Positions 42,141-52,605 are shown, counted from the stretch's first letter. The stretch is 64,000 bases of DNA from Cervus elaphus (GCF_910594005.1 NC_057834.1:107597650-107661649), one strand, 5' to 3'. Made by a program: numbers and translations. The notes: a model not told the origin generated them from the sequence alone.

Positions 42141-42184
42141 TAGGGAAAACAGAAATACGCAGTTTCCTTAATGCTACAGCAGTA

Positions 42185-42335
42185 GTACAAGGAATACTAT
42201 AACCGCACTACCACTAGCTAGGTAGCTACCATTCATCGTTAAGCTCACCACATACCAGACACTGTTCTAAACTCATTTAAGCTTCACCATACCCTGGGAG
42301 ATAAGTGAATATAACTATGAATACCATCAGAGTTG
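42185..42335 (-). mobile_element. MIR fragment
   Basis: 'ataccagacactgttctaaa' and 'ccataccctgggagataagt' are antisense MIR. Confidence 0.72.
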
Positions 42336-42625
42336 AAAAAAAAGTTGGCCAGGCAGGGGAAATCCTCATCATTTAAGAAACAAGTTTTGCTGGTCTCCTA
42401 CTGCAATGCTGTGTGCTTACCACATAAGGTAAGACTCTGGGTTCAAGCCTCTGGTCGCCTCATGAGCTGGACCATTAGATTACACACTTTGTTATTATGA
42501 AGGTGCAGGTCACACATCTGGGGTCCTGTTTTCAATGAGAACTGAGATAGATTGCATCAAATCCCAGATGGGTCCTGAGTCACAAAGAGGCAAATTTCTA
42601 CGGGCAGATTTGTATGGGCATACCT
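42336..42625. other. Unassigned sequence
   Basis: No clear element. A tRNA-B-box-like gggttcaagcc at 42440-42450 is isolated. Confidence 0.35.
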
Positions 42626-42629
42626 TAGG

Positions 42630-42760
42630 TTTGGCAATGGTTTTCAAGTTTGTTTCCTATCTCCATTTCACAGAAGTGGAGAGAAGACTGAGGCTCAGAC
42701 AATAAATCATTTTTTCATGGTCTCAGAATTAGAAGAAATAGCATTCTACCTCAGGGATCT
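42630..42760 (-). mobile_element. MIR fragment
   Basis: 'atctccatttcacagaagtg' and 'gaagactgaggctcagacaa' are antisense MIR. Confidence 0.75.
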
Positions 42761-42784
42761 AATCCCAAATATTAATATATTCAT

Positions 42785-43020
42785 TCACTCTAGATAAAAA
42801 CAAAATAGTGTAGAAGCACAGAGAAAGGAGTGATTAATAATTCCAGCTGAGAGAGGGTGTCACAAAGGAGGCAGCATCTGAGCTGAGTCTTGGGGCACAA
42901 GAAGAATTTCCCCAAGTGGGGAAACAGGGAGGGACGTCCCATGTAGAGCATGAGCAGCCAGGCCTGAACACAGAAGTCTTGCAGTGTGTTAGGGAGAAAG
43001 AGTGGTGTGATCATTTGTCA
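42785..43020 (-). mobile_element. L2-associated ancient repeat
   Basis: 'tgagctgagtcttggggcac' fits the antisense L2 segment 'aatgtcacctcctca...' region; family assignment is tentative. Confidence 0.4.
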
Positions 43021-43084
43021 TGGGGACTGGTGATGCTCTGGCCATTCTCTACTGAGAAATGGAAAGGTTGGACTCAAACATAAT

Positions 43085-43285
43085 AATCACAGTTAGTAAA
43101 GGTACAGCCCTTTGAAGTTAACACTGTGCTTCCACATCCATGATGACTTTTGATCTCATAGCAACACTATAATCATCCTCGTTTTCTAGAGGAGGAAACT
43201 GACACTCCCTCAGCTGATGAATTTTGCCTGTTGTCAGACAGAAAATGGTGGAACCAGAAATTGGTTTCCAAATTCCATGGCCCAT
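43085..43285 (-). mobile_element. MIR SINE
   Basis: 'gatctcatagcaacactata', 'ctagaggaggaaactgacac' and 'agaaaatggtggaaccagaa' are antisense MIR. Confidence 0.8.
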
Positions 43286-43329
43286 GCAGCCCTTCCTACC
43301 AAAATGTCTTTAAATTATCACTGTTGAGT

Positions 43330-43465
43330 CCATGTAGCCAGCCAGACTTTGATCCTAGAATTCTGGGCTACATCTGTTATACAGCGGCATGGTCAAGAAG
43401 CCATTTCATCTCAATATGTCTCTGCCCAACACTGATGAGTTCTAGGGTCTCACTGGAGGATAATG
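43330..43465 (+). mobile_element. MIR fragment
   Basis: 'gccagactttgatcctagaa', 'gtcaagaagccatttcatct' and 'caatatgtctctgcc' are diverged plus-strand MIR. Confidence 0.5.
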
Positions 43466-43608
43466 GCCTGGAAATATAAAGAAGTGGGTCAGGGGGCTGA
43501 CATGGTCTCACTCACTTAACCTTACTGGAAGGAAGTTGAAAGATTCTTTTGGTCCCCTCCACTCCCCTCCTCAGAACACAATATTTAGGACTATCTCCCC
43601 ACCTTTGA

Positions 43609-44137
43609 AATTAAATGACACTTGCTCCTTGGAAGGAAAGCCATGACAAACCTAGACAGTGTATTAAAAAGCAGAGACATCACTTTGCCAACACAGATCC
43701 ATACAGTCAGAGTTATGATTTTTCCAGTAGTCATGTACAGATGTGAGAGTTGGCCCATAAAGAAGGCCAAACACCAAAGACCTGATGTTTTCAAATTGTG
43801 GTGCTAGAGAAGACTCTTGAGAATCCCTTGGACTCCTGGGAGATCAAACCAGTCAATCCTATAGGAAATCAACCCCGAATATTCATTTGAAGGACTGATG
43901 CTGAAGCTCCAATACTTTGGCCACCTGATGCAAAGAGCCACCTCATTGGAAAAGACCCTGCTGGTGCTGGGTAGGAGGAGAAGTGGGTGACAGAGGATGA
44001 GATGGTTGGATAGCATCTTTGACTCAATGGACATGAGTTTGAGCAAACTCTGGGAGATGGTGAAGGGCAGGGAAGCCTGGTGTGCTGCAATCCCTGGGGT
44101 CATAAAGAGTCAGACACGACTGAGTGACTGAACAGCA
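43609..44137 (+). mobile_element. BovB LINE 3' portion
   Basis: Covers the BovB ORF2 C-terminal coding remnant and 3' end (actgagtgactgaacag). Perfect 13-bp target duplication tccccacctttga at 43596-43608 and 44138-44150. Several stops, for example tag at 43805-43807 and in the following line. The Arg codon equivalent is CAA (43931-43933). Confidence 0.95.
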
Positions 44138-44234
44138 TCCCCACCTTTGAGAAGCTTCCATGGATTCCTGTAAGGCAGAGAGTTGGGGCCCACTTGGGAC
44201 CAGACAGTTGCTTTGGAAAGAGTGTGAAGATTCT

Positions 44235-44345
44235 GTGTGGTTCATATGTGTGCAGTCTTGCTCTGTGACCACTGGAAAATCACTTAACTTTGCCGAACCT
44301 CAATTTTCTATCTATGAAACCAGTGGAGGAGGAGATGGGCTTATA
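44235..44345 (+). mobile_element. MIR fragment
   Basis: 'gctctgtgaccactggaaaa' and 'cctcaattttctatctatga' are plus-strand MIR. Confidence 0.72.
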
Positions 44346-44600
44346 CCTACAGAGAAGCAATATAGCAATACAGAGGTGAAGAGCATGGACTGCGAAGCTC
44401 GATGGCCAGGGCCTGAACCCTGCCTCTGTACTTCTCAGCCTTGGCCAGTTTCCTTAACCTCATTGTGTCTCAGTTGTTTCCTTACTCTAAAGGGGGCTAA
44501 AAATGATCCTCCTTACCTCTCAGGGCCACTGTAAGGAATGAATAACTAACATATGTGAAGCACGTTGAACAATCTTTTAAAAAGCTGTCTCAGGAATTAG
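44346..44600 (+). mobile_element. MIR SINE, full length
   Basis: 'gtgaagagcatggactgcga', 'ccttggccagtttccttaac' and 'gccactgtaaggaatgaata' give a full plus-strand MIR head to tail with its upstream MIR. Confidence 0.88.
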
Positions 44601-44679
44601 AACAAATAAAAACTAGCATTTGCATCATGTTACAGAATCTAAGATTTTGTTACAGAGCCTCCCTCTCCTTTGCCTCTCA

Positions 44680-44820
44680 TGGGAACTTCTGCAAGGTAGT
44701 GGTCCTCACTCTCCCTTCTCATAGTTGATATAGCTGAGATGCAGAGAAGCCAGATAACTTTCCCAAGACCGTACAGCCTATGAAAGACTAAAGAGGGATG
44801 GATGCCCAGGACTTCTGCCT
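44680..44820 (-). mobile_element. MIR fragment
   Basis: 'tagctgagatgcagagaagc' and 'aactttcccaagaccgtaca' are antisense MIR. Confidence 0.7.
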
Positions 44821-45068
44821 CCTGCAGAGCTGGCATAGCACAGCATGGTAGACCTGGACCTCCATCCTGGTGAGGTGTTCTTTCTCCCTCCTCCTCTCTC
44901 CCCATCTCCCTCTCTCTCTCCCCAGCCCTGAGAATATCCACTTCACTGAAGGCTTTAGTTCCTCAACTGTATAGTGAGGATGATACAACCCATGACTTGG
45001 GATAATTTGCTTACCTCTCCTCATGTCATCGAATCCCATAAAAAGGAAATCTAAACCCTTGTTAATCA

Positions 45069-45212
45069 AAAGTGTGGTCCACGGGTCAGGGGCATCAGCA
45101 TCACCTGGTGCTCATTAGACATGCACAACCTCAGACCTATGAATCAGAACCTGTGTTTCAACAAGATCCCAGGTGATTTGTGTGTGCATTACTGAGAAAC
45201 ATTGAGCTAGAG
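45069..45212 (-). mobile_element. MER5A hAT-Charlie MITE
   Basis: 'agtgtggtccacgggtcagg', 'catcagcatcacctggtgct' and 'atgaatcagaacctgtgttt' match antisense MER5A. Confidence 0.82.
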
Positions 45213-45236
45213 GATATGTTTAGTAAAGTTGGGTGC

Positions 45237-45422
45237 GGGCTTCCCTGGTAGCTCAGTGATAAAGAATCTGGCTGCTAATACAGGAGACAAGGGTTTAGTC
45301 CTGGGTGGGGAAGATCCCCTGGATGAGGAAATGGCAACCCACTTTGTATTCTTGCCTGGGGAATCCCGTGGACAGAGGAGCCTGGCAGGCTACATATGAC
45401 TGAGCAACTGAGCACGCATGTG
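45237..45422 (+). mobile_element. Bov-tA SINE with internal deletion
   Basis: gggcttccctggtagctcag head; about 26 bp are deleted between 'aggctaca' and 'tatgactgag'. Target duplication aagttgggtgc (45226-45236) / aagtcaggtgc (45423-45433), nine of eleven. Confidence 0.93.
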
Positions 45423-45671
45423 AAGTCAGGTGCACTTGTTAGCAGTGACTTGGTAGAGATGAGTATCAGTACACCTACATACAGTATTTCTACTCATCAT
45501 TTAAGTGGGTAAGAAAGTGACAGAAGAGAAACATCTTCCTGATTAAGTTGATTTTTCAGGAACATACTTACACAGGGTGTATTTATATTAAAATTGTTAC
45601 TTACCTGAAATTCCAGTATAACTGGATGCTCCATATTTTATTTGACAATTCTACTCCTAAATAGACTCAGT

Positions 45672-45799
45672 ATTTTCTTTTCTTTTTTGACCACACTAAG
45701 CAACTTGCAAGATCTCAGTTCCTAGACCAGCGATTGCACCCAGGCCCCAGCTAGTGAAAGCAGTGAGTCCTAACTACTGGTTCACCAAGGAGTTCCCTG
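45672..45799 (-). mobile_element. CHR-type SINE, short
   Basis: Minus-strand head 'cagggaactccttggtgaac' and abbreviated body. Perfect 8-bp duplication gactcagt at 45664-45671 and 45800-45807. Confidence 0.85.
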
Positions 45800-46144
45800 G
45801 ACTCAGTTGTTATTTGAATGCTAAATCCCTGAAGTTTGTAGCCTGCTGTTGGGTCCTCTCCAGACCTAATGTATGGCAGGGTAGGGAACAATATTAATAT
45901 TTGTCCCACTTTGTTGAGCACCTGTTATTTCCCAGTTCCTTTACTTAGACAGTTATCACCTCAGTCTGGAGTCTTGCACCTAGTAGGGTCATGGACCAAT
46001 AGCCCTGCTTATTGTAAATGCAGGTTCTCAGGCCCCACTCTGGACTGACATAGTCCCTATAGATGATTCATGTATACATGAAAATTCAACAATACTGGTT
46101 GAGGCAACTCCGGGTAAAGGATACCTAGTCAAAAACTCTTTTAA

Positions 46145-46265
46145 AAAAATAATAAAAATAGATTTTTTTTTTAAAGAGAAGTTTTAGGTTTACAGAAAAA
46201 TAGAGCTGAAAGTAGAGTTCTCATAGACTTCATCTCTCTACAGAGTTTCCCCTGTTGTTAGTGTT
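46145..46265 (-). mobile_element. L1 fragment, left part
   Basis: 'agagaagttttaggtttaca' and 'gagtttcccctgttgtta' are antisense L1 3' UTR. Continued at 46678 beyond the LTR-like insertion. Confidence 0.7.
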
Positions 46266-46267
46266 CA

Positions 46268-46676
46268 ATTAATTAAACGAAGAATTCATAAGATGGAGGT
46301 CATTTTCTTTTTTTTAATTTAATTTAATTTTTTTTTTTGAGGTCATTTTCTAATGCTGTTGCTGCCTACTTAAGCAAACCCAGACTTAACCTATAAATGC
46401 CTCAAGGCTAAGAATGTGGAACGTGAAGACCGCTGATCACAAACGGCCAACTAGGCTTCTCCAAAAAGGCAAATACTAAAGCTGTAGCCAATCACATGAT
46501 TCCTGTGCTTTGCTTCTAGGTCTTTTCTGTTAAAGTCTGGGACCCCTCTATCCCCCTACTCCTATTACTGGAGCCCTCCAAACCATTTCCAGTTTGGTGC
46601 TGCCCTATTGGAATAGATGTTTGCTCAAATAAACTTAAAAATTTTAACATGCTTTAGCTTATCTTTTAACATGAAC
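46268..46676 (+). mobile_element. LTR-like retroelement of unassigned family
   Basis: It interrupts an otherwise collinear L1. It has a polyadenylation signal aataaa at 46628-46633 about 45 bp from its right end, ends in CA, and starts with TG. The target duplication was not resolved (gttag / ttaac around the ends), so the boundaries are approximate. Confidence 0.5.
46309..46338 (-). mobile_element. Poly(A)-only retroinsertion candidate
   Basis: Thirty bases of T with ttaa interruptions lie between perfect 13-bp copies of gaggtcattttct (46296-46308 and 46339-46351). On the minus strand this is an A-rich (aaat)n tail with no body. The minus-strand nick site would read tt/agaaaa, close to the L1 endonuclease preference. 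Confidence 0.7.
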
Positions 46677-46677
46677 A

Positions 46678-46975
46678 CCTTCCATTAGTGAGGTACATTG
46701 GTTACGGTTGATGAACCAATATTACAATATTTTAAACCCAAGTCCATAGTTTATACTAGGGCTCACTCTTTACATTGTACACCCTATGGGTTTTGACAAA
46801 TACATAATGTCATGTATTGGCCATTATAGTATTACACAGAATAGTTTTCCTGCCCTAAAAATCCCCTGTGCTCCACCCTATTCACCTCTCCTTTCTCGCT
46901 CCTGAACCCTGGCAAACATTGATCTTTTACCATCAAATACCCTTTTGATTTGCTAGAAAATTCACTAAAAGTCTT
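46678..46975 (-). mobile_element. L1 fragment, right part
   Basis: 'aagtccatagtttatactag', 'accctatgggttttgacaaa', 'attatagtattacacagaat' and 'ctcctgaaccctggcaaaca' are an unmistakable antisense L1 3' UTR. Confidence 0.85.
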
Positions 46976-46984
46976 GCCTAAAGA

Positions 46985-47110
46985 CGAGAGTGTTTTTCAA
47001 TAATGAAACTGATAGAGAGGTTAAGTGACTTGTTCAAGGTCACCAAACTAATAAGTGCAGGCTTCTAACTCAGGTCTAACTCCAAATCTCTGTTCTCTTC
47101 AGGGTGACCA
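46985..47110 (-). mobile_element. MIR fragment
   Basis: 'agagaggttaagtgacttgt' and 'gttctcttcagggtg' are antisense MIR. Confidence 0.82.
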
Positions 47111-47345
47111 AGTCTTTTTTTAACTAGGAGAAGGAGATATTTGAGATTCTGACCTGCAGGAGAGGTTCAGGGTTCTTGGTAACTATTACCCCTATGGACA
47201 GTGTGTGCATGTAGTGGGGTGGGGGGGTAGGCAGGGAGATAGAAACCATCTGACCTGCAGAGGTCCCCAGGAATTCCTAACATGTGCTACAGTGGGAGCT
47301 GTAGCTGAATCTCCCCACACCAACTGCTTCTGCACCTCAGTCAAG
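47111..47345. other. Unassigned sequence
   Basis: Nothing recognised except a G-rich run (ggggtggggggg) at 47216-47227. Confidence 0.4.
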
Positions 47346-47530
47346 ACAGTTATTAATATGATTTACAAATGGGAACTTAGGAATGCTAATGGCCCTGACT
47401 GGGCTCACTAATTACTCCTTAATCAGCTGCTAATGAGTATTAGCTGCCAACCCAGGGTGGCCCGATAGGGCTCATGTGGCTCCAGCTGGCCAAGGTTAAA
47501 GGGAAGCTGGTTGTCAAAGTGTCACTGGCC
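47346..47530. other. Candidate conserved non-coding element
   Basis: Repeat-free, no simple-sequence bias, with at least six homeodomain-type cores in 100 bp: gttattaatatg, tgctaatggc, ctaattactc, cttaatcag, gctaatgagt, tattagctg. Dense TAAT words in ordinary sequence are typical of developmental enhancers, but conservation cannot be tested here. Confidence 0.35.
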
Positions 47531-47699
47531 TTGAAAATAGAAGGAAGCCATGGATGGGTGAAAAGTGTCCTCTTTTCACCTTCTTCTCTCTTTGTCTGGA
47601 TGTTTGAGCCCAGTCACGCAGGGATGGGAAGCAAAGGTATTTGGAGGATGTGAGGAACCAGGAAGAGCAAGGAGTGAGCAGTTAGCAAGCAGAGATCAG

Positions 47700-47790
47700 A
47701 AGACAGTCAATAGCTAACTATTGAATGTGGACAACCTCAGGCATTGTGCTGAGTGCTTTCCTCCTGATGCTGTCAAGGTCATGGTTTCGG
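47700..47790 (-). mobile_element. MIR fragment
   Basis: 'aggcattgtgctgagtgctt' with 'ctattgaatgtggac' is antisense MIR. Confidence 0.6.
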
Positions 47791-47929
47791 AGGGAGAGAT
47801 AGGAAGTGAGGAAACGTTGAATGTGTAGGAGAGTGAGGAACATGAAGGACAGAAGTCAAGAATCAGAGGTATCTGAAGGTTGGCAAGAAAAAAAAGAGAA
47901 ATAAAACTAACATTTACAGAACATGTTTT

Positions 47930-47967
47930 TTTGTTTTTTTTTTTTGTCTTTTTTTTTTTTTTTTTTT
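47930..47967 (-). mobile_element. Poly(A)-only retroinsertion candidate
   Basis: Thirty-eight bases of almost pure T separate two perfect 19-bp copies of catttacagaacatgtttt (47911-47929, 47968-47986). Read on the minus strand this is a poly(A) with no element body, flanked by a long target duplication. The minus-strand sequence at the left end of the duplication reads tt/aaaa, the exact L1 endonuclease site. Confidence 0.85.
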
Positions 47968-48094
47968 CATTTACAGAACATGTTTTAAAAATACTTGTTA
48001 GTCATCTGAAATCAACTGCTCTCTATGGGAGATATTTTAGCAATAATACCTGCCATGGATTGTGACATTCCCAGCATGTGCTGTCCCCCACAAT

Positions 48095-48195
48095 AACTGT
48101 CTTCAATAGAGGTTTACTGTACCTATTTTCCAGATGCAGAAATTAGGATTCACAGAGGTTAAGAGTCATACCTGTGCTCACATTGCTATTATGTA
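48095..48195 (-). mobile_element. MIR fragment
   Basis: 'attttccagatgcagaaatt' and 'cacagaggttaagagtcata' are antisense MIR. Confidence 0.75.
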
Positions 48196-48221
48196 GCACT
48201 GTTGTATTTCTGATTGCAATT

Positions 48222-48432
48222 TTTAACAGCTTTATTGAGATAGTATTGTCATATATAAAGTATATATGTATTTAAGATGTACAACTTGGTATTTTGGTGT
48301 GTGTATATATTGTGGAATGATCACCACAAAACAGCTAACATATTTATTATTTCTACAAAGTTACCATTTATGTGTAAGAAGATTTAAGATTTATTGATTT
48401 ATCCTTTTAGCAGTTTTAAGTACACTGCAGTG
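48222..48432 (-). mobile_element. L1 3' UTR, left of BovB
   Basis: 'acagctttattgagatagta' and 'gaatgatcaccacaaaacag' are antisense L1. It rejoins 49026 onward. Confidence 0.8.
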
Positions 48433-49025
48433 TCAGATTTTATTTTCCTGGGCTCCAAAATCAATGTGGATGGTGACTGAAGCCACAAAATTAAAAGATG
48501 CTTGCTCCTTGGAAGAATAGCTATGAGAAACCTAGACAGTGTATTAAAAAGTAGAGACATCACTTTGCCAACAAAGGTCTGTCTAGTCAAAGCTATGGTT
48601 TTTCCAGCAGTCATGTATGGATGTGAGAGTTGGACCATAAAGAAAACTGAGCGCTGAAGAGTTGATGCTTTTGAACTGTGGTGCTGGGGAAGACTCTTGA
48701 GTCCCTTGGACAGCAAGGAGATCAAACCAGTTAATCCTAAAGGAAATCAGTTCAAAATATCCATTGGAAGGACTGATGCTGAAGCTGAAGGGCTAATTCT
48801 TTGGTCACCTGATGCATTGAGCTGACTCATTGGAAAAGATTGATGCTGGGAAAGATTGAGGGCAAGAGAAGGAGGTGACAGAGGATGAGATAGTTGGATG
48901 GCATCACTGACTCAATGGACATGAGTTTGAGCAAACTGGGGAGATGGTGAAGGACAGGGAAGCCTGGCATGCTGCAGTTCATGGGGTTGCAAAGAGTCAG
49001 ACATGACTTAACTGAAGAGCAACAA
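48433..49025 (+). mobile_element. BovB LINE 3' portion inside L1
   Basis: From 'tcagattttattttcctggg' to 'cttaactgaagagcaacaa'. Coding remnants are broken by several stops and indels. The target duplication is short: cagtg at 48428-48432 and 49026-49030. Confidence 0.93.
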
Positions 49026-50680
49026 CAGTGCTGTTAACTATCATTACCAAGTGTGCATTAGATCTCTAGAACTTATCTTAGCTAACTGAAACTTTGTACC
49101 CTTTAACCAACATCACCCCATTTCCTCCTCCTAGCTCCTGGCAACCACTGACCTATTCTTTGTTTCTGTGAGTGTGACTATTTTAGATTCTATATATAAG
49201 ATCATGTAGTGTTTCTCTTTCTGTGTCTTGCTTGTTTCACTTAGTATAATGCCCTTCAGCTCCAAACATTTTGTTGCACATGGCAAGATTTCCTTCTTTT
49301 TTGAAGGTTGAATAATATTCCACTGTGTATACACACACACTTCATTTCTTTATCTGTTCATCTATCAAAGGACATTTAGTTTGTTTCCATATCTTGGCTG
49401 TTGTGAATAATGCAGATATTTGTGTTCCTACTATTTATTTCTTTAGGTATATACCGAGAAGTGGAATTGCAGGTTCATATGGTGATTCTATTGTTATTTC
49501 TTTTTTGAGAAATTGCCATATGTTGTCTATAATGACTGCACCAATTACCATTCCCACCCACTAGCACAAGGGTTCCCTTTTCTTCACATCTTTCCCAATG
49601 CTTATTATTTTTTGTCTCTTTTATATCAGCTATTCTGGCAGATGTGAGGTGATATCCTATGGAGGTTTTAATGATAATTAGAAATATTGAGCATCTTTTC
49701 ACATACCTCTGTCATTTGAGTTTCTTTTAAGAGGTGTATTTAGGCCCTTTGCCCATTTTTAAATCAGGTTACTTGTATTTTTGGCAAAGAGTTGTAGGAG
49801 TTCCTTATATATTTTGGATGTTAACGGATTTTATCGGATATGACTTGCAAATATTTTGTCACATTCCATAGGTTGCCTTTTCATTTCATTGCTTGTCTCT
49901 TTTGCTGTGCAGAGGCTTTTTAATTTGATCCAATCCCACTTCTCTATTTTTGCTTTGTTGCCTGTGCTTTTGGTGTCATATTTTTAAAAATTTTGCCAGT
50001 ATCAATGTCAATAAGATTTTTTCCTTGATTTCTTCTAGGAGCTTTAGGGTGTTAAGTTCTGTGTTTAAGAATTTAATCCATTTTAAGTAAATATCTGTGT
50101 ATGGGGTGAAGTTGGGGCCAGTTTCTTTCTTTTGCATGTAGATATCCAGTTTTCCTACCACCATTTGTTGAAGAATCTCTATCCTTTCCCACTGCTGAAG
50201 ATCAGTTGACTGTAAATGCATGACTTTATTTCTGGGTTCTCTATTCTGTTCCATTGGTCTCCATGTCTGTTTTCCTTCCAGCACCATACTGTTTTGATTG
50301 CTATAAATTTGTAATATAACTTGAAGTCAGGAAGTATGATGCATCCAGCTTTGTTCATCTTGCTCAAGGTTCCTTGTGTTGTGGGGGAGGCAGGTGTTAT
50401 ATGTAGAATTGTTAGGGTTTTGTATGTATATATCATCATGTCATTTGCAAACTGAGAGAAATATACTGCTTCCCTTCTGATTGGTGGCTTTTATTTCTTT
50501 TTCTTGCCTGATTGACTTCCAGTACTCTGTTGAATAGCAATGGTGAGAGTAGGCATCTTTGCCTTGCTCCAGATCTCAGAAGAAAGATTTCAGTTTTTCC
50601 CCATTGATTAGTGCATCAGCTGTGAGTTTGTCATACATGACCTTCACTGTGTTTGGGTAAGAGGTTGGCATTATTAAAAG
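49026..50680 (-). mobile_element. L1 ORF2 3' half and 3' UTR
   Basis: A 1.65-kb antisense L1: UTR words 'ctgttaactatcattaccaa' and 'aactgaaactttgtaccctt', then ORF2 from the C-terminus (49265-49700, 'gttgaataatattccactgt', 'gagaaattgccatatgttg') back through the RT (49740-50670, 'ttcttgcctgattgacttcc', 'agtactctgttgaatagcaa'). The reading frame is broken at many places; pieces of 60-100 codons remain on the minus strand (for example 49976-50287). Confidence 0.92.
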
Positions 50681-51110
50681 TTAGAAACACATGGGAGGGA
50701 GCTTATGGAGCTTAAACTTAGATTGTGAGAAGGGGTAATTCCTTATGATGGTGTTTCTGAGCTTGAAGGAGGGGTCCTATTGGCTGGGGACCCAGATCTC
50801 CGAGGAAGGGACTTGGGTGGCCTGGTATCACTGAGGGGGACAGTGAGGCTGCTTCTGTGACTGTTGCTGCAAAGTGGGTTCAACTTTTGCTCCTGACAGG
50901 AACTCCTGCTGCCAGGGTAAAGAAGTATTGCTCAGTAACACAGACAAGAGCCCCAGGGAGACAGGAAGTAAACAGGAAGGAGTCCCCTCTCACCCCTCCA
51001 GCTGTGCAGGCTCCCTCTTCTACCCCTATTGGCAGAATTTAATGGGTCACTAGCTAGCCTAGCCTAAAATGTGGTTTGCAAATGCCTAGCCCCAACACCT
51101 AAAAGTACAC
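50681..51110. other. Unassigned, repeat-like
   Basis: The block 50860-51035 ('ttgctcctgacaggaactcc', 'gtaaagaagtattgctcagt', 'tctacccctattggcagaat') looks like a dispersed mammalian repeat, but I cannot name the family. Confidence 0.35.
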
Positions 51111-51111
51111 A

Positions 51112-51170
51112 TTGTGGTGTAGTGAAAAATACCTGAAACTTAGCATCCAAAAACCTGGACTCTTGCAAAA
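51112..51170 (+). mobile_element. MIR head fragment
   Basis: 'ttgtggtgtagtgaaaaata' and 'aaaaacctggactcttgc' resemble the MIR tRNA-like start. Confidence 0.5.
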
Positions 51171-51600
51171 ACTAACTATTTTCACTCTTAGGTCCCTCTA
51201 ATCCACTCTTAACTGTCAGTCTCCTTGCAACGAGGGGAAATCCTCTGGTTAAGTTATGGCCAATGGAATGTATGTGGAAGGGATGTGTGAAGTTTTCATT
51301 CACTTCATCTAAAGGAAGCTGCTTCCCTTCCTTTTCTTCTTTCCTATTTCCCATTTACTGGAACACAGCATGGCTGTGGTGAAAAACTACAACCATGGGA
51401 TGAGGGCAGCATTCTACAGAGCTGACTGGGCACCAAGAAAAAAGAAAACTGAGTCCTTGAATGACCTTGAGGGGCAGAGGCACTATAGTTTACTGGCCTG
51501 CCTTTTATCTTGTTTAAGAGATTGTATTTGTCCTGGTGAAGTGGCTGAAGCAATGTCCTAATAAGAAACCTCTAGTATTAAATGGCTTTGGAGTGGAGTT
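51171..51600. other. Unassigned, repeat-like
   Basis: 'ggttaagttatggccaatgg' followed by 'gtatgtggaagggatgtgtg' suggests an old LTR-type repeat; family uncertain, no boundaries. Confidence 0.3.
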
Positions 51601-51607
51601 ATTGACA

Positions 51608-51689
51608 AGACCTTCCCTGGTGGCTCAATGGTAAAGAATCTCCCTGCAATGCAGGAGATCTGGGTTCTATCCCTGGGTCAGGGAAGGAA
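51608..51689 (+). mobile_element. Bov-tA head only
   Basis: Only the tRNA-like head is present: ccttccctggtggctcaatg to ctgggtcagggaagg. The Bov-A body is absent. This is a 3' loss, not the usual 5' truncation. The B box (gggttctatccc) has one change. Confidence 0.88.
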
Positions 51690-52235
51690 TGAATAAATAG
51701 AATTTAGATTCAGCTTTTAGAAATGAGCCCAAAGTCCTGGGTAAGACAGGAACCTTCTATCTCTTCTTGGACCTTCTATGGAATGGAAACTTTGCTTCCA
51801 AAGCTGCTCCAGGGCAACTAAGACCAGGAAGAGCCAGGTTATGCTTGCTACAGTCCCTGTCAAAAGAATGAACCCCTGGTGCCCTGTCTCCTGATCCCCA
51901 CAAAACAAGCAACCCAGGACAGGGTGCTCCACCAAGGATGCTACCAAAAGCCAAGCATGCTCACAGCTGAGCTTGCTCCTGAAGCAGCAGAGGCAGCAGA
52001 AGCTAGTCCTTTCACATCTGCTTTCCAGAGTTCATGTTCGTGCACCTGATTGGCCAAACCTAAATCACGTCCAGAGCTTAGCTGCAAGGGAGTCTAGGAC
52101 ACATACCTTTTATCTTTCTAGCCCCCACATTATAGCGATGTATACTCATATAATGAGGATGTGATGGATTTTGATTGCTAATCCCCCTATCTGGAAAAGT
52201 AGATTTATAATATCCTGAGATATATAATATCCTGA
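51690..52235. other. Unassigned, repeat-like
   Basis: 'gtgcacctgattggccaaac', 'gagcttagctgcaagggagt' recall a common mammalian LTR/DNA repeat, not named here. Small duplication 'aatatcctgaga' at 52207-52238. Confidence 0.3.
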
Positions 52236-52239
52236 GAAT

Positions 52240-52500
52240 ATCACTCAACAGATATTCTCTACTGAGCATTCGTTATATGCTGTGGTCATAGCTGAATATG
52301 ACACAGCCCTTAACCTCAAAGAATTTTCCTGAGCAATTTATGGCACAGGGTGCAAAGTTCTATGAGGAAAGCCCGGAGTCCTGAGGGAAGGCAGAACAGG
52401 GCTGTTTAACCAGGTCTTACATGTAGAGGAAAGACGAGGGGACACTGCTTAGGAAGGGCTTGAGCAGGTGATGCTGGCGCTGCATCCTGAAGAAACGTCA
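52240..52500 (-). mobile_element. L2 LINE 3' region
   Basis: 'actcaacagatattctctac', 'gttatatgctgtggtcatag' and 'cttaacctcaaagaattttc' are antisense L2. Confidence 0.55.
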
Positions 52501-52504
52501 CAGC

Positions 52505-52605
52505 TTTCTGACTGAGAATTTAGACTCTGGGATGAGACTGTATTGAATCCAACTTGGCCACTCACTAACTGAAACCCTGAGTAAGTTCCCCTGCAGGCCT
52601 AAATA
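52505..52605 (+). mobile_element. MIR fragment
   Basis: 'gaatttagactctgggatga' and 'tccaacttggccactcacta' are plus-strand MIR. Confidence 0.7.

Noticed and set aside
42420..42470. Isolated B-box-like word, possible tRNA
   Set aside because: No A box, no foldable cloverleaf.
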